A stretch of DNA of 64,000 nucleotides from Pteria penguin (lineage: Eukaryota > Mollusca > Bivalvia > Pterioida > Pteriidae): contig CM068585.1 in assembly GCA_035048485.1 (NCBI GenBank), positions 19,890,001-19,954,000 on the forward strand, written 5' to 3'. Of this stretch, positions 32,213 to 44,870 are shown in pieces. The notes beneath the pieces were generated by a model. It saw only the letters and a program-made list of their open reading frames with translations. It did not search any database and had not been told where the DNA came from. The position numbers and the translations under genes are program-made. Numbering within the stretch: the first letter of the stretch is position 1; every line of letters starts with the position of its first letter.

Positions 32213-33499
32213 ATAGCTAAGATCTTTCAGGTTTTGCAGCTTTTACAAGATGAGTTTCACTTCATTTAATCCGTTGCAAATTCGCAAGCCAAGTTTATTG
32301 GTCAGAGGAAATTCCAACAGTTTGTTGTGCAGCGAATTGTATCGCTTGGTAGTTTTACCTGAATTATCCATTTCTAATTCGTGTAAGTATATTTTTTATC
32401 ACTTAAGTCTGTAGCAAATAAAAATCACGAACAACATCAATATGAAAAAGTTTCATATTTTCAAATGATTACACTGCACTACAGTTACGCTTTATACAGT
32501 AATTGTTTCCCCATGAATCCACTCTTCTGCTTGTGTACAATTCGCGGGAAATTCAAACGTCTGGTTCCCGGGACCCCCTCTAACGCAGCAAAAATCCGGG
32601 TCCCGGGTTTTTTAACCCCTCCCAGATTTTCCCCTAAACTTTGGGGGCAGAAACAGAGATACTTATATGTATATATGTCTCTGTTTGGAGCATTGGAATT
32701 TTTGTTTTTCAGTAGAGCCAGACAGAGACATATATACACAGAGACTGGAAACTCCCATTGAAAGCTATATAGCTCCCTGACATAAGTAACATTTCCCGAC
32801 AGGCATCTCGATAAGCCGGAAGTCCGCCATATTGTTCTCGGCATTCATTCGCTTGAAAGCATTAAGCTTGCAAAGAAGGGGAATTTTCATCGCTTTGTAA
32901 ACAAAGGTAGTTCAGATAAGTATAAAAAGCAATATACTAATCATTTGAATCATAAAACATTTCATATATGATCTATTCAATGTGAAGACATAACCCCGAT
33001 CAGAAGCCATTAGTTTTGATAGACCTCTGAAAACATTCACTTGGGTTTATGCAAAACATTTACACAATATTGAAGCACATGCCACCATTTTTCGTTTATA
33101 GCACCATCAATGTTTATTATAGTCATAGTGCTTTAATTTTCATATGAAATATCTGTAAATCATGCATAATTACCCGGTCGTATTTGAGGACCTCGCGACA
33201 TTTTTCTCCTTACTACCGAACCCGCTGAGAAACGACAACGGCAAGAAAAATTGTTAAAACAACAAAAATCAATGTCCTTTACATGACTAAACTCACACGT
33301 GTGTGTTAAGAAAGGTTTCAGACACATTTTATATCATTGGGTGTAGAAGACTTTATTCGTTATTTGATTTTAATCCAATTTTATCTACGCGGTAAACATT
33401 CAATCGTTTTTAACAAGAAAACCGATACCATACCATATAGAGCAAAATAATCATATAACCTGTCGATATATATATTGTTTTTGTATTGAAAGTCATACT

Positions 33500-34310
33500 A
33501 TAATCATCAAAGAAGTCATAGTTGTTATTGTAGTAAGAACTGAAGCAGTTTTAAACACGTAAGGGGACATCTTGCAATGCAAATTTTCTGTGGCCGGCGG
33601 GTCGCCATTTTGTTTTTGTTGTTTGTGTGGTTTTTTTTTTTTTTTTTTCTTCTTTTTTATAAAGGAGTAAATCTTGTTCGTATCACGTGAAGTGTGCACA
33701 ACAGGTACAGAAATTATTTTGTTTTATGATTTACCATCTGAACATTAAAATAAACATTAAATTGTTATTTACTACCTTCCTAGATGCATTGATTGCTAGG
33801 CCTTAACAACTCCTATAAAATGGCAACAAGTGCTGTTTAGAAAATAAGATAATAAATAAATAAATAAAAATAATAAGTGCGGGGGGGGGGGGGCACAGAC
33901 ACATTAACAAATCAAAGTTGCCATTTAAGTACGAATTGAAGAAGTTATCAACACGTAATTGGACATATTGCAATGCGAAATTTCTTTAGACGCCTGGATC
34001 GCCAGTTTCTTTTTACTTCTTTACATAGGAGGGAGTAAAACAGCTCATACCACGTCAACAGTGCATAAAACATTATTTTGTTTGCTATTTACCATCTGAA
34101 TTTTTAAATAAACACAACATTGTTATTTACTGCCCATGAATGACAAAGACAGACGCTGGTGCTTCCCCTGGGGTGGTGAACAAACAGTAGTAAAGGCAGG
34201 GGCATTGATTGCATATATCAAGAACTCGTAAATGGCAACAAACGCTGTTTAAAATGAATAAATATATAAATAGAAATAATTATTTTAAAAAAGCAGGAAA
34301 TGGAGGCGTC
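33500..34310. repeat. Diverged tandem duplication of about 400 bp
   Basis: Shared blocks in order: AACACGTAA-GGACAT-TTGCAATGC, GGAGTAAA, ATTTACCATCTGAA, TTGTTATTTACT, GCATTGATTGC, AAATGGCAACAA and AATAAATA. First copy about 33530-33890, second about 33940-34300. The second copy has an extra 60 bp with GACAAAGACAGACGCTGG. Confidence 0.75.
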
Positions 34311-34454
34311 TCAGTAAAAATCTTGGTTTTAAAAATATTTTTATAATGATTAATCATACAAGTTTGTCTCGATTTTGTTAGAAAGAAAAAGGAGAATATT
34401 ATTTCTACACATCGATAGAATTAACAAAAAAATATAAAAGAAAAAAATAATAAT

Positions 34455-34530
34455 AAGTGCCCGTAGAATGTGAACTGAGGTGCGTCGGCAGGAAACACCT
34501 ACTGCGCTATACGTCCCCGGGCGATATCCG
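34455..34530 (-). repeat. tRNA-like SINE head
   Basis: The minus strand reads TAGCGCAGTAGG, fitting the A box, and GTTCACATTC, a damaged B box, about 30 nt later. It may belong to the preceding duplicated repeat. Confidence 0.4.
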
Positions 34531-35056
34531 ACGGTTAAAATCGGTGTATTGTAGAGCGCGGTCACCTAATTAGCATAACAAAAGGACGTGCATCATATGC
34601 CGGACGAAGCGGCGAGTTTCCAGTCTCTGTGTATATATGTCTCTGAGCCAGAGCAAGACAACTTTTTTTTCACCAATAAAATATTGTTGTACAATAATAC
34701 GAATTTGAGAATAACCACAATATTTTTGACAAAATTCTCCTTTATTCACCACTTTAAACATGTAATATATATAGCAGTATTCTGCCTATATCCTGGTGCG
34801 GGGAGTGGTCCATAATTTTGCACATCCGTCCCAGCTGTGCTATTCGCTTTTAGTCCATCATACTGATACCATATTCTGAAGTATACTTTGTATTTTCATT
34901 GACGAGATGAACTGAGGGTTAAATAAGGACCGGGAGGGGAAGAAAATGGAGGTTATATGGGTGCGAGTGGGAGAGAGAGAGCAACCCCCTGTCCGCCCCT
35001 GATAAACTGTTTTGGCATATATCCAGCACAAATTACGGTACTCAAAAGAAAAGATT

Positions 35057-35059
<3 letters not shown>

Positions 35060-35109
<50 letters not shown>
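35060..35109. repeat. (CA)n microsatellite, about 25 repeats
   Basis: Uninterrupted alternating AC for about 50 nt. Confidence 0.95.
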
Positions 35110-35112
<3 letters not shown>

Positions 35113-35653
35113 ATATCACAAATAATTTTAAAGTGCAGTTGCGATACCGAATTAGGATGGTCAATTGATTTTATTTCTGGAATAGAGCTGTAGGAGTTTC
35201 AACTAAAAGTCGTAAGGAAAGAGGTTCAGGACCATTTCTCCGTTGAAAAATGTTTCAACGAGGCCCATCATACAGTCCAAGCCGCCCTGTTAGCGTACAA
35301 TGTTCAAATAAAAATCTGTATCAGACTGTAGAGCGACAAAATACAAGACTTATTGATGATCTACGGGTGATATTGTCGATGATGAAGGCATTTCACTATT
35401 TTCGAACCGGACAAGTTAAACTTATTGGATCCATAAACCTCATAAGTTTGTAAAAAAGATCACCGCAGAAATTGGAATGGAAAATTCCATTGGATACATA
35501 TTGTTGCAAAATCAATATTTCCGAATTCTGAAAAAAAAAATACTGAATAAGATCTAGAACAATTTCCTAAGGGGTTTCTTAGTTTAAGTACCTGTAGCCC
35601 TGAGTTAAAAGTCCCTACATTATTTGAAATTTCTATGCGCTCCAAAAACTTTC

Positions 35654-36080
35654 GGGAGAGCATATAGCCGCTGTCGTGTCCGTCCGTCCGTCTGTCTGTC
35701 CGTCCGAGCTCATATCTTCTATACCTTTCATCAGAATGTGATCATACTTCACCAAAATATTATTTAGATTAATGGCTTTAGGTCAAAGGTCACTCAAGGT
35801 AATTTCGAAAGGTCAAGGCCACTTATTAACTTGACATAAAGTATCATAAATGACTTATACCTCCTACATCTTTCATTAGAATTTGATCACACTTCACTAA
35901 AATGTCTATTTCTGAAAGATCAATGTAACTTATTAACTATGACTTAAAATACCATGAAGTACTTTTATCTCTTACACCTTTCTTCAGAATTTGATCATAC
36001 TTCACCAAAATATTATTCAGGTTAAGGGCTTTGGGACAAAGGTCACTTAAGGCCATTTCTGAAAGGTCGTGTTCACGATT
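35654..36080 (-). mobile_element. HINE-like repeat F4 with about 146-bp units
   Basis: In reverse orientation: a CCGTCCGTCCGTCTGTCTGT tract near 35690, then units marked by CAGAAT(G/T)TGATCA at about 35732, 35878 and 35985 (spacing 146, then 107 with a deletion). Units carry AGGTCAAAGGTCACT and GAAAGGTCA. The distal end is not clear. Confidence 0.6.
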
Positions 36081-38240
36081 AAAAAGTCTTATTTCATAAC
36101 TAATTAAGGTCAAGCTTATTCATTTTACTTTAAGATATTATGATCACATGTTGTTCTACAGTTGACTCAATTGGATATCCATATGATGCATTGAAATTTG
36201 AAATCGTCATCAATTAATAAAATGATTTTCTATATATTGAGTCATTCATTTCCTTCAATACTGCTGTGCTTCTTGGAGCATCCATCAGTTTTATAGAAAC
36301 AAATCTGCTCATCAGAGGTGTGCAGTTAGTACTAATAGGAATACAAACTATCTGCTGATAAGTTTTGTGTCAAAATATTAGACACAAAAAATCCCCCCCC
36401 CCCCTGGAATGTCAAATGGACGGAGCCTATAAAAGCTAAACACACAAAGTTACCAGGAAATGCTAGCGACACATATCAGTCTCCCTGCAGCATATAATGC
36501 TCATGCATAATGCATTGGGTGATATGTAAACCTACTTTTTCAGTTGCGAACTATATTAGATCTAATACAGTAATAGTGGAACATCCCATTTGTTCGAATC
36601 GTCAGTTCAAAACAAATAAGTTATGTATGGTTGTCAGGGAAAGAAATATCAAATCTTTTGACACTATTGTTGCCAAAGGAATAATGAAGATGTATGTATC
36701 TGCATAGTGGAAAGGATTGTCAGGATAAACAGTCTCTCATTGAGATAGAAATTGAGAAGATGAACTATTGTCTGTTCTAACATCAAAGAAAGATTGGAAA
36801 CCAGGAGTTTCTTCTACAATAAAAGTAATTGATAATGTGTTGAAAAAGGTGTGAGTATTTTTTCCGGATTGTAATATTTATGTATTCAAATTTTCAACAA
36901 GTAAGATTGTCTGTAAGTTTATTTGGAAACAAAACTTTCACAACTGTAGATTTATGTATAGAGATACAATCTTAAAGGTTTGAATTATCTGAGATTTTTG
37001 AAAATTTATAATAATTTAATGAGTAAAGAGCTATTTCCCTTGTACATCAAATTTAATTACAAATAAATAAGTATAAAATTCTACGTCATAAGAATAATTT
37101 TATTTTCTATAGAACTAAACTCCAATCTGTAGTAAGAAGTATAGTTTCTGCTCATTTTAGCAATTTGTTTTTACCGCCCAGAGTTGCCTCTTTTTGAAAA
37201 AGAAGGGCGAAAAATTGGCGTTATTTATAATTCCATTCATTTACCTTTATATAAGGAAAAATGATAGTATACATGTACCTATCCTTACACCAAACTGGTT
37301 TTTAGGAACTTGCATTATTGCGGAAGCGTATTGGTGCCGAAATAAAACACTGTTATTTTTCGTTTTCCAACTTTAAAGTTAGGAGCCTTGGTAATCCCAA
37401 CGGTAAATTCCAACTTTAATCTTGGTAAATTCCAAGTTCGCTTTTCTCAGCTAGACTTCTTCAGATTGCATTGAAAACTGGCATATAGCTTCGAAATCAA
37501 ATTCCGCTTTGGTTCTAATTGATAAAATTTTGCATGGGTTAAATTATATCATAGGCGTAGGTACAAAGGAAAGGGCAAGCCTGGGCCCCAACCATTACTA
37601 ATAATATTCTAGTGAAATATATTTTTGATGTGAATAAAACTTACCAAGATTTCAAAACAGTACTTTTAATAAATTAATGATCCTGAATTTTTGAATCCCT
37701 ATACATCATTATTAGGTTTAGATATAATATTAAGTGTGTATTTTATTTGTATACCTTAATTAACTTATTGTTTTTATCACCAAACAGAGGAAATATAAGC
37801 GCCACGAAAGTAAAGTTTGAAAATGCGAGAAGATTCAGTTGTTACCCCGGAGAAAATAAGTCTGTTTGTAGAGATTATTGTATTTCTATAGTTTAAGATT
37901 GGAAATTATAATCTAATTGATTTAATAATAAACAAGTCCCAGTATAAAAGTTTTAAAATGTTTCGATTATACATGTCACTATTTACATATTTAGAGAACT
38001 TCGTCGGTCATCTACTCCAAAGGAATGGAGTAAATAGTGTGGTTATCCAGGTAACTAATGCCAAACCGTCCCACTCCCGCTTCACTACAAAAATCGAGAA
38101 ATCATGTTTCAATCATGAAATAAAACTTTAATCGATTAGCTTCCTTCACCACTGCAAATCTTAGTCCCCGGAATTCAATTCTCCAGACTTTTCTAATGCA
38201 TTCAAAATATCACAAACAATAACAGTTAGATGTATATGTT
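36081..38240. other. AT-rich spacer, possible retroelement debris
   Basis: No supportable gene. Between about 36880 and 37240 short frames read KFIWKQNFHNCRF and KGLNYLRFLKIYNNL, which vaguely recall the region after RT in L1-type elements. This is too weak to annotate. C-run at 36393-36402. Confidence 0.3.
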
Positions 38241-39426
38241 TTAGGCTCAAGTGAGCTAAAGTCATGGCGCGCTGCCAGTCCGTCCTTCGTAAACTTTTTA
38301 CATTTTCAGTTTTTTCTCAAGAAGCACTGAACAGATTTCTATGAAACTTGATTGTAATAAAATACTCATGGTTCGATCCTACAAGTGTTGTTGTTTTTTA
38401 TCCCAATCTGTCAACAGGTGGCGCCACCACAGGCAAAAGTAGGTCACAGAGGGTATCCCCATTTGACAAACTTTTTCTTCAGACTGGCTGTATTCAGAGA
38501 CAAACAGAATGCATAAAGAAATGATCTAGAAGGATGAGTGAAGAAGTATTGTTAGTTTTGGTTCTGTTCCGAAATCAAATTTCAATGCAGAAAAGTGTCA
38601 TGTCTCTCAATTAATTGATAATGATGATTTCTTATGGACTATTTTGATCATAATTATGGTAATGAGTATTATTGTTAAAGACATTTGTCGGTATCTCAAT
38701 TTTTGGATTTTTCTTATGAATTTTAAAGACTTCCAAACAAAAGGGAGGGGGGTTGGCCATTTTTCACATTTTCAACTTTTTCTGAAAAACTGCATGTTGG
38801 AAGGATTTCAATAAAACTTGTTAGAAATAAGTTTACTTATGACCATCTTCGAATTTTGTCGTTTTGTCCAGACCTCTTTACAGGTGGCGCCATGACAGTC
38901 AAAAGTAGGTCACAAAAGAGTACCCTCCTTTGACAATCTTCTTCTTCATACTGGCGGTATACAGAGATAAAGAGAATGCATAGAAATGATCTAGAAGGAT
39001 GAGTGGAGAATTATTGTCAGTTTGGTTCCCTTCCAAAGAAGTTTTTTGACATTTTTGTTTTTTAGACTTGGTGATTTCAATGCAGAAAAGTATCCTAATT
39101 CCTAGTTAATTGATAATGATGATTTCTTATGGACTATTTTGATCATAATTATGGTAAGGAATGTTATTTTGAAAAAGTTTTGTCTATATCTCAATTTTAG
39201 GTTTTTCTATTAATTTTTAATACTTCCAAATGAGGGTGTATAGGGACAATTCTTCACATTTTAACTTCTGATGTTATACCACATGAAAGATTTTGATGAA
39301 ACACGGAATGAATGAAGTACTATATATAGGTCTTCTATCAATTTTGTACATTTCATCTAAATTGGTGAACAGGTGGTGCTACCATGGCTAAAAATAGGTC
39401 CCACAATGGTACATATACCTCTTGGT

Positions 39427-40788
39427 ACTAATTAATGTATTTCTTTTGATGTATGCAGATGATACAGTGATAATTTCGGAAACATGTGATGGTTTACAAA
39501 CAATGTTAAACTCTCTTCTTGAATATACAAAAAAATGGAATTTAACAGTTAACATAGAGAAAACAAAGGTATTAGTATTTAGGAATGGTAAGAAACTTAA
39601 AGATAACGAATTCTGGACGTATGATGGTAAAAGGGTAGATAATGTGGATCAATTTAACTACTTGGGAATCTTACTCAATTATAATGGAAAATTTTTACAA
39701 ACTCAGAAACATACTGCGCAACAAGGACGAAAAGCTTTATTTGCAATCTCAAGTGCCTTAAAGAATTTTAATTTCAATATTGAGACCAAATGTTCCATTT
39801 TTGATACCTATGTTAGTAGCATTTTGAATTATGGATATGAAATTTGGGGATTTCATAAAGCGCTGGATGTTGAAAAAGTTCACTTGATGTTTCTAAAAAT
39901 AATGCTGGGTGTTAAAAAGTCTACTTGTAACAATTTAGTTTATTGTGAGTTAGGGCGATTTCCTCTTTGTATGAATAGAAAGTTAAAAATATTTAAATAC
40001 TGGTTAAAGTTAAGAAAATCAGAGAATTGTATATTGAATGCTTGTTATGAAGAGTTATTAGCCAACAATGATGAATGGATTGCGAACATCAAAACTGAGT
40101 TATCGAATATGGGCTTATATTATCTTTGGGATGAATTTTATTCTGATAGATATATTATAAGTACTATTGAGCAGAGAATGAATGATATGTTTAAGCAATC
40201 TTTGTTAGCAGAAATAGCTAGATCTTCTAAGGGATTTTTGTACCAACATTTAATAGACAACTGTACATTACAATATTATTTACGTAAACCTATACCGGAA
40301 TTATACAAAAAATATGTATCACGTTTCAGAATGGTATCACATAATCTCAGAGTAGAACAAGGAAGATATTCTAATGAAACTAGATTTAATAGGAAATGTA
40401 CGTTATGTAATTCTAACGATGTAGAAGATGAATATCATTTTATACTTGTGTGCCCCCATTATTCCACCATTAGGTCAAAATACATTAAGAAATATTATTA
40501 CTGTAAACCTAGTGTCTTTAAGCTTGTACAATTATTGAGTGTAAACAATGTTAAAGAAATATGTGGTTTAGGTAAATATCTCTATTTAGCATGTAAAATG
40601 AGAAATTCTGTGTGATACCGCTCTCCATGTTCATGTAAGTTTATATGATTGTCTGATATCTGTACTGTTATTGTTAAGACCCCCTACCTTCTTATAGTCT
40701 TTTCACTATGTGACCTATCCTGTTCATTTGTATATAATGTACATGTTATGCCTATGAGCCAATGGCTTAAGGAAATAAAAAACTAAAC
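39427..40788 (+). mobile_element. 5'-truncated non-LTR retrotransposon inserted in element C
   Basis: It interrupts the module that elsewhere reads TACCACTTGGTAATTGAAAT (about 43510 and 44368). The left flank ends CTTGGTA; the right flank resumes CTGGTA then ACTAAAATATGG, so a short diverged target duplication is likely. The 3' end is A-rich (GGAAATAAAAAACTAAA). Content is the RT 3' half plus a 170-nt tail. Confidence 0.82.
39428..40615 (+). pseudogene. Reverse transcriptase C-terminal half (non-LTR), truncated
   Basis: About 395 codons open to TGA at 40613-40615 but with no genuine start: the frame begins in mid-RT. It reads INVFLLMYADDTVII, so the palm motif YADD is intact. Then come WNLTVNIEKTKVLVF and FNYLGILLNYNGKF of the RT thumb side, and a C-terminal CTLCNSNDVEDEYHFILVCP knuckle typical of several non-LTR clades. 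The finger and endonuclease domains are missing, so it cannot be active. The open frame suggests a recent arrival. Clade (CR1-, jockey- or L2-like) not determined. Confidence 0.85.
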
Positions 40789-41839
40789 TGGTAACTAAAA
40801 TATGGAGAGTAGCGGTTCAAATTCAGCTGTGGTCAATTTTCCCCCCTTTCTTTACACATCTAAATAAGTTTTTAGATGTTTCTCTACACTCAACTTATGA
40901 AATTAGGCTAATTTACAAGAAATAAATCTGTGAAAATTCTCTATTTTCTATTTTATACAATTTGAAGTCATTTTCTCTTTTTCAGCATTGAGATGCATTT
41001 ATTAAACTTTGATTTCTTATTTTCCATGACAGCATATGTATGTTTATTTGAATGCGTAATAATTAAAATAAGAATAGTTTTTATGATATTTTGCAAAAAA
41101 TGTTGTTTTTTTCTGGTCTGAAATAAAATTTGACATATTTTCAACATTTGTTTTGACTTAGTCACAGTAATGCTAAAATAAATGCCTTCTTCCTTCCTGC
41201 ATGACTGATCATCTCGATACTCAGGTGAGCGATATAGGCCCACTTACACCTCTTGTTTTCAAAAAGTTCATGTCCCATTCTCATTAATACAAGAAAAAAA
41301 AATCATAGTCCCAGTACCCGAAAAGTTAAAAAAAGTCCTTGTCCACATGCTTTTTGCATCGATCCCTTGCTTTGATAAATTTTGACCGGTCCCTTATATA
41401 CCGGCGTAAAATACAGTAAGTAAAAGAAGTAGGGATCAAATCAAAAGATAAGTGGATAGGAGGGGTGGAAACATGCAAGTTTGAGAGACCAGGACGAACA
41501 AAAGTGTGATATTATTTTAGAAGTCATCAAAAATGTGAAGACAGTCCCTTCCCGCTCTGTCACAAACGCACTCCTGCACACACGTACGCACGCACGACGA
41601 TTGTGAAAAGAAAAGAAAAAAACCCTTGTTCTAAGGTCGTAAAGTTTGATTTTTTAAAAAAAATTTTAAGGAATATAAAGGAAACAAATAAGATTTTCCA
41701 GAACCTCTTTAAGAAAGTCAATAAAAGACTTGAGTAGTTAGGACTGTCAAGTTGCCCTAAATCTATAGATAGGCCTGACCTTTATCTATCGTTTATTCAA
41801 CGACAATGATCGTCCAATAGTTAGCTTCCTCTGTTGGTA

Positions 41840-41976
41840 CAGTGGCGGATCCTGGATTTCCGAAAAGGGGGCACACGTGTACTAACCAACCTACTTAGCC
41901 ATTTTTGGTGCCAAATCCGGACTTTTACCTGTAAATATGTGGCGAAAAGGGGGGGGGGGCTCTGAATCCGCCACTG
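41840..41976. mobile_element. MITE with CAGTGGCGGATCC ends, copy 1
   Basis: Ends CAGTGGCGGATCCTGG and GAATCCGCCACTG, 137 bp, with an inner G-run. Related copy at 59467-59606. The ends resemble those of hAT-type MITEs. Confidence 0.8.
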
Positions 41977-43315
41977 TGGTATGTATTATAATATTTTCTC
42001 TCATATCTGCGTATATGATACAGACCAGACCCATGTAATACAGCTATGTGATATTTATGTGTATTACATACCACGTGACGTTTCAATAAAACGTAAATTA
42101 AAAACTCCTTTTTCCACATTGTGTTACATCTTTAAGGCAAAGAGACTAACAATCACGGTTTAATCATTTAGAATAAACCATTTTCGGGGACGCTGAACAC
42201 GAATATGACAAAATTTTCCTGATTCGATGAAGTTGAATATTTTCCGATTTTTTAGCTCACCTGAGCCAAAGGCTCAAGTGAGCTATTGTGATCAATCACC
42301 GTCCGTCGTCCGTCCGTCGTCCGTCGTTAACTTTTCACATTTTCGACTTCTTCTCCAGAACCACTGAACAGAATTTGATGAAACTTGATAAGCATGTAGT
42401 ACTCATGGTCCCCTACAAGTGTTGTTGTTTTTCGTCCGGATTCATCAACAGGTGGCGCCACCACAGGCAAAATTAGGTCAAAGAGGGTACCCTCCTTTGA
42501 CAAACTTCTTCTTCAGACCGGGGGCATACAGAGACAAACCGAATGCATATGAATGATCTAGAGGGATGTGTGAAGAAGTGTTGTTATTTTTGGTTCCGTT
42601 CCGAAATCAAATTTTTGACGTTTTTTTTGACGTTTTTTTGTACTTGGTAGTTTTAATGCAGAAAAGAGGTATTTTTTTCTTTTAGTAAACATTGATGCAT
42701 TAATTTGGTTTAATTTGATCATTTTGATGGTAAGAAATACTACTGCGAAGAAAATTTTTCAATATTTTATGTTTTGGATTTTTTATGAATTTTTTAAGAC
42801 TTTCAAGAAAAAGGGGGGTGGGATAATTGGTGTAAACATTTCACAGTTTGAACTTTTTCTTCGGAACCACTCGCTGGAATTCAGTGAAACTTGGCATGCA
42901 TCAAATACTCAAGGTCCCCGACAAATGTGGTCAATTTTGTCAGGATCCATGAACAGGTGGCACCACCACAGACAAAAGTAGGTCACAGAGGGTACCCTCC
43001 TTTGACAAACTTCTTATTCAGATCGGGTGCATACAGCGACAAACCGACTGCATTGGAATGATTTAGAGGCATATGGGAAGAAGTGTTGATATTTTTGGTT
43101 CCATTCCGAAATCTAATTTTTGACGTTTTTTCATTTTTATTTTGGACTTTGTTATTTTAATGCATTAAAGAGTTATTATTTTCTTTTAGTAAACATTGAT
43201 GCATTCATTTGGTTTCATTTAATCATTTCTATGGTAAGGAATGCTGGTGCGAAGGAATTTTTTCAATGTCTCGATTTTTGAATTTTTTATGAATTTTTTA
43301 AGACTTCCAAGAAAA

Positions 43316-43332
43316 GGGGGGGGGGGGGGGGG
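43316..43332. repeat. G17 homopolymer
   Basis: Run of 17 G after GAAAA; in element D. Confidence 0.9.
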
Positions 43333-43657
43333 ACAATTTTTCATATCTTCAACTTGATCTACAGAACAACTTGAAGGATTGTGATAAAACTGGGTAGGAT
43401 GCAAGTACTCATAGTCCTTTTCAAAGGTTTTGTTTTTTGTGCGGATCATCCAAATTGGTTAACAGATAATGCCACCATGTCTAAAAGTAGGTCTCACAAT
43501 GGTACATATACCACTTGGTAATTGAAATATGGAGAGTAGCGGTTCAAATCCAGCTGTGGTCAAAAAAATTTTTTTTTTTTTTTTACACATCTAAATAAGT
43601 TTTTAGATGTTTCAACACTCAACATATGAAATTAGGAATTTTACGTTTAAGACTTCC

Positions 43658-43693
43658 AAAAAAAAAAAAGGGGGGGGGGGGGGGGGGGGGGGG
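43658..43693. repeat. A-tract followed by G24
   Basis: About 12 A then 24 G, a 36-nt homopurine block in element D. Length may be affected by assembly error. Confidence 0.85.
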
Positions 43694-44870
43694 TTTGTTT
43701 TGGCCATTTTTTCACATTTTCAACTTTTTCTACAAAACTGTTTGAGGGATTTTAATAAATCTTGGTAGAAATAAGTCACTTATGATCCTCTTCAAATTCC
43801 GTTGTTTTCGTCCAGACCTCTTTACAGGTGGCGCCACCATAGTCAAGAGTAGGTCACAAAAGAGTTCCCTCGTTTAACAATATTCTTTTTCATACGGGCT
43901 GTATACAGAGACAAACAGAATGCATAGAAATGATCTAGAGGGATGAGTGAAGATGTATTGTCATTTGGTTCCCTTCCAAAATCAAATTTTAGAATTTTTT
44001 TCGACATTTCTTTGGACTTGGTGATTCAATGCAGAAAAAAGTGTCATATTTCCTAGTTAATTGATAATGATGATTTCTTATGGACTATTGTGATCATAAT
44101 TATGGTAAGGATTGTTACTTTGAAAGAATTTTGTCAATATCTCAATTTTTGGATTTTCTATGAATTTTTAAAGACTTCCAAATGAGGGTGTATAGGAACA
44201 ATTCAATCACATTTTTCACTTCTGCTGTTATACCACATGAAAGATTTTAATGAAACATGGAATACATGAAGTACTAAAAGTCCTCTATCAATTTGGTAAA
44301 TTTCATCCAAATTGGTTAACAGATAATGCCACCATGTCTAAAAAGCAGTTCTCACAATAGTACATATACCACTTGGTAATTGAAATATGGAGAGTAGCGG
44401 TTCAAATCCAGCTGTGGTCAAATTTTTTTTTTCATTTCTTTACACATCTAAATAAGTTTTTAGATGTTTCTCAACACTCAACATATGAAATTAGGCAATT
44501 TTAAGTTAGATCTGGACAATATTTGAAACAATTGTTGTTCATGACCCAGACTTGAAATCAGTCAACAAAAGGCCCCACCTAAAGAAAATGACTAACTTGT
44601 TGCCCTGAATGACTTCTTGCAGAGACAAAGGAAATGCTTAATATCAAAATCACCTGAATGGATGTGCAAAAAAGTGTTGTTTTTTATTCTAGCCTGAAAT
44701 AAAATTTGACATATTTTCAACATCTGTGTTGACTTAGTCACATTAATGCAAAAATAAATGAATTCTCCTTCATGCATGACTGATAATCTAGGTACTCAGG
44801 TGAGCGATATAGGCCCACTTGGGCCTCTTGTTTAAATTCAATATTCGGTAAAAAATATGAGAGAAAAATA

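Larger units (their letters stand above)
38241..41256 (-). mobile_element. HINE-like element C (ACAAGAGG family), split by an RT element
   Basis: Reverse orientation. The 5' end lies at 41249-41256 (CCTCTTGT) with CTCAGGTGAGCGATATAGGC. The 3' end at 38241 keeps only one arm of the usual hairpin (TTAGGCTCAAGTGAGC). It shares modules with element D, such as GGTGGCGCCACCACAGGCAA. A non-LTR fragment is inserted at about 39427-40788. Confidence 0.78.
42252..44831 (-). mobile_element. HINE-like element D (ACAAGAGGCCC family), apparently full length
   Basis: Reverse orientation, 2580 bp. The 3' end is at 42252: TTAG, then hairpin GCTCACCTGAGCC-AAAG-GCTCAAGTGAGC and a CCGTCCGTCGTCCGTCCGTC tract. The 5' end is at 44824-44831 (CCTCTTGT). 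It contains repeated modules (CAGGTGGCGCCACCA; TACCACTTGGTAATTGAAAT at two places) and the B-box-like GGTTCAAATCC near 43533 and 44400. It holds G runs of 17 and 24. No open frame of note. Confidence 0.85.

Noticed and set aside
32485..32844. 119-codon minus-strand open frame
   Set aside because: Overlaps an equally open plus-strand frame in a repeat-like stretch with an inverted 32-mer; no domain or splice context.
36510..37376. Short open frames of 60-65 codons, possibly from a reverse transcriptase
   Set aside because: Similarity is limited to a few residues (KFIWKQ, KGLNYL) in different frames; not enough for a call.
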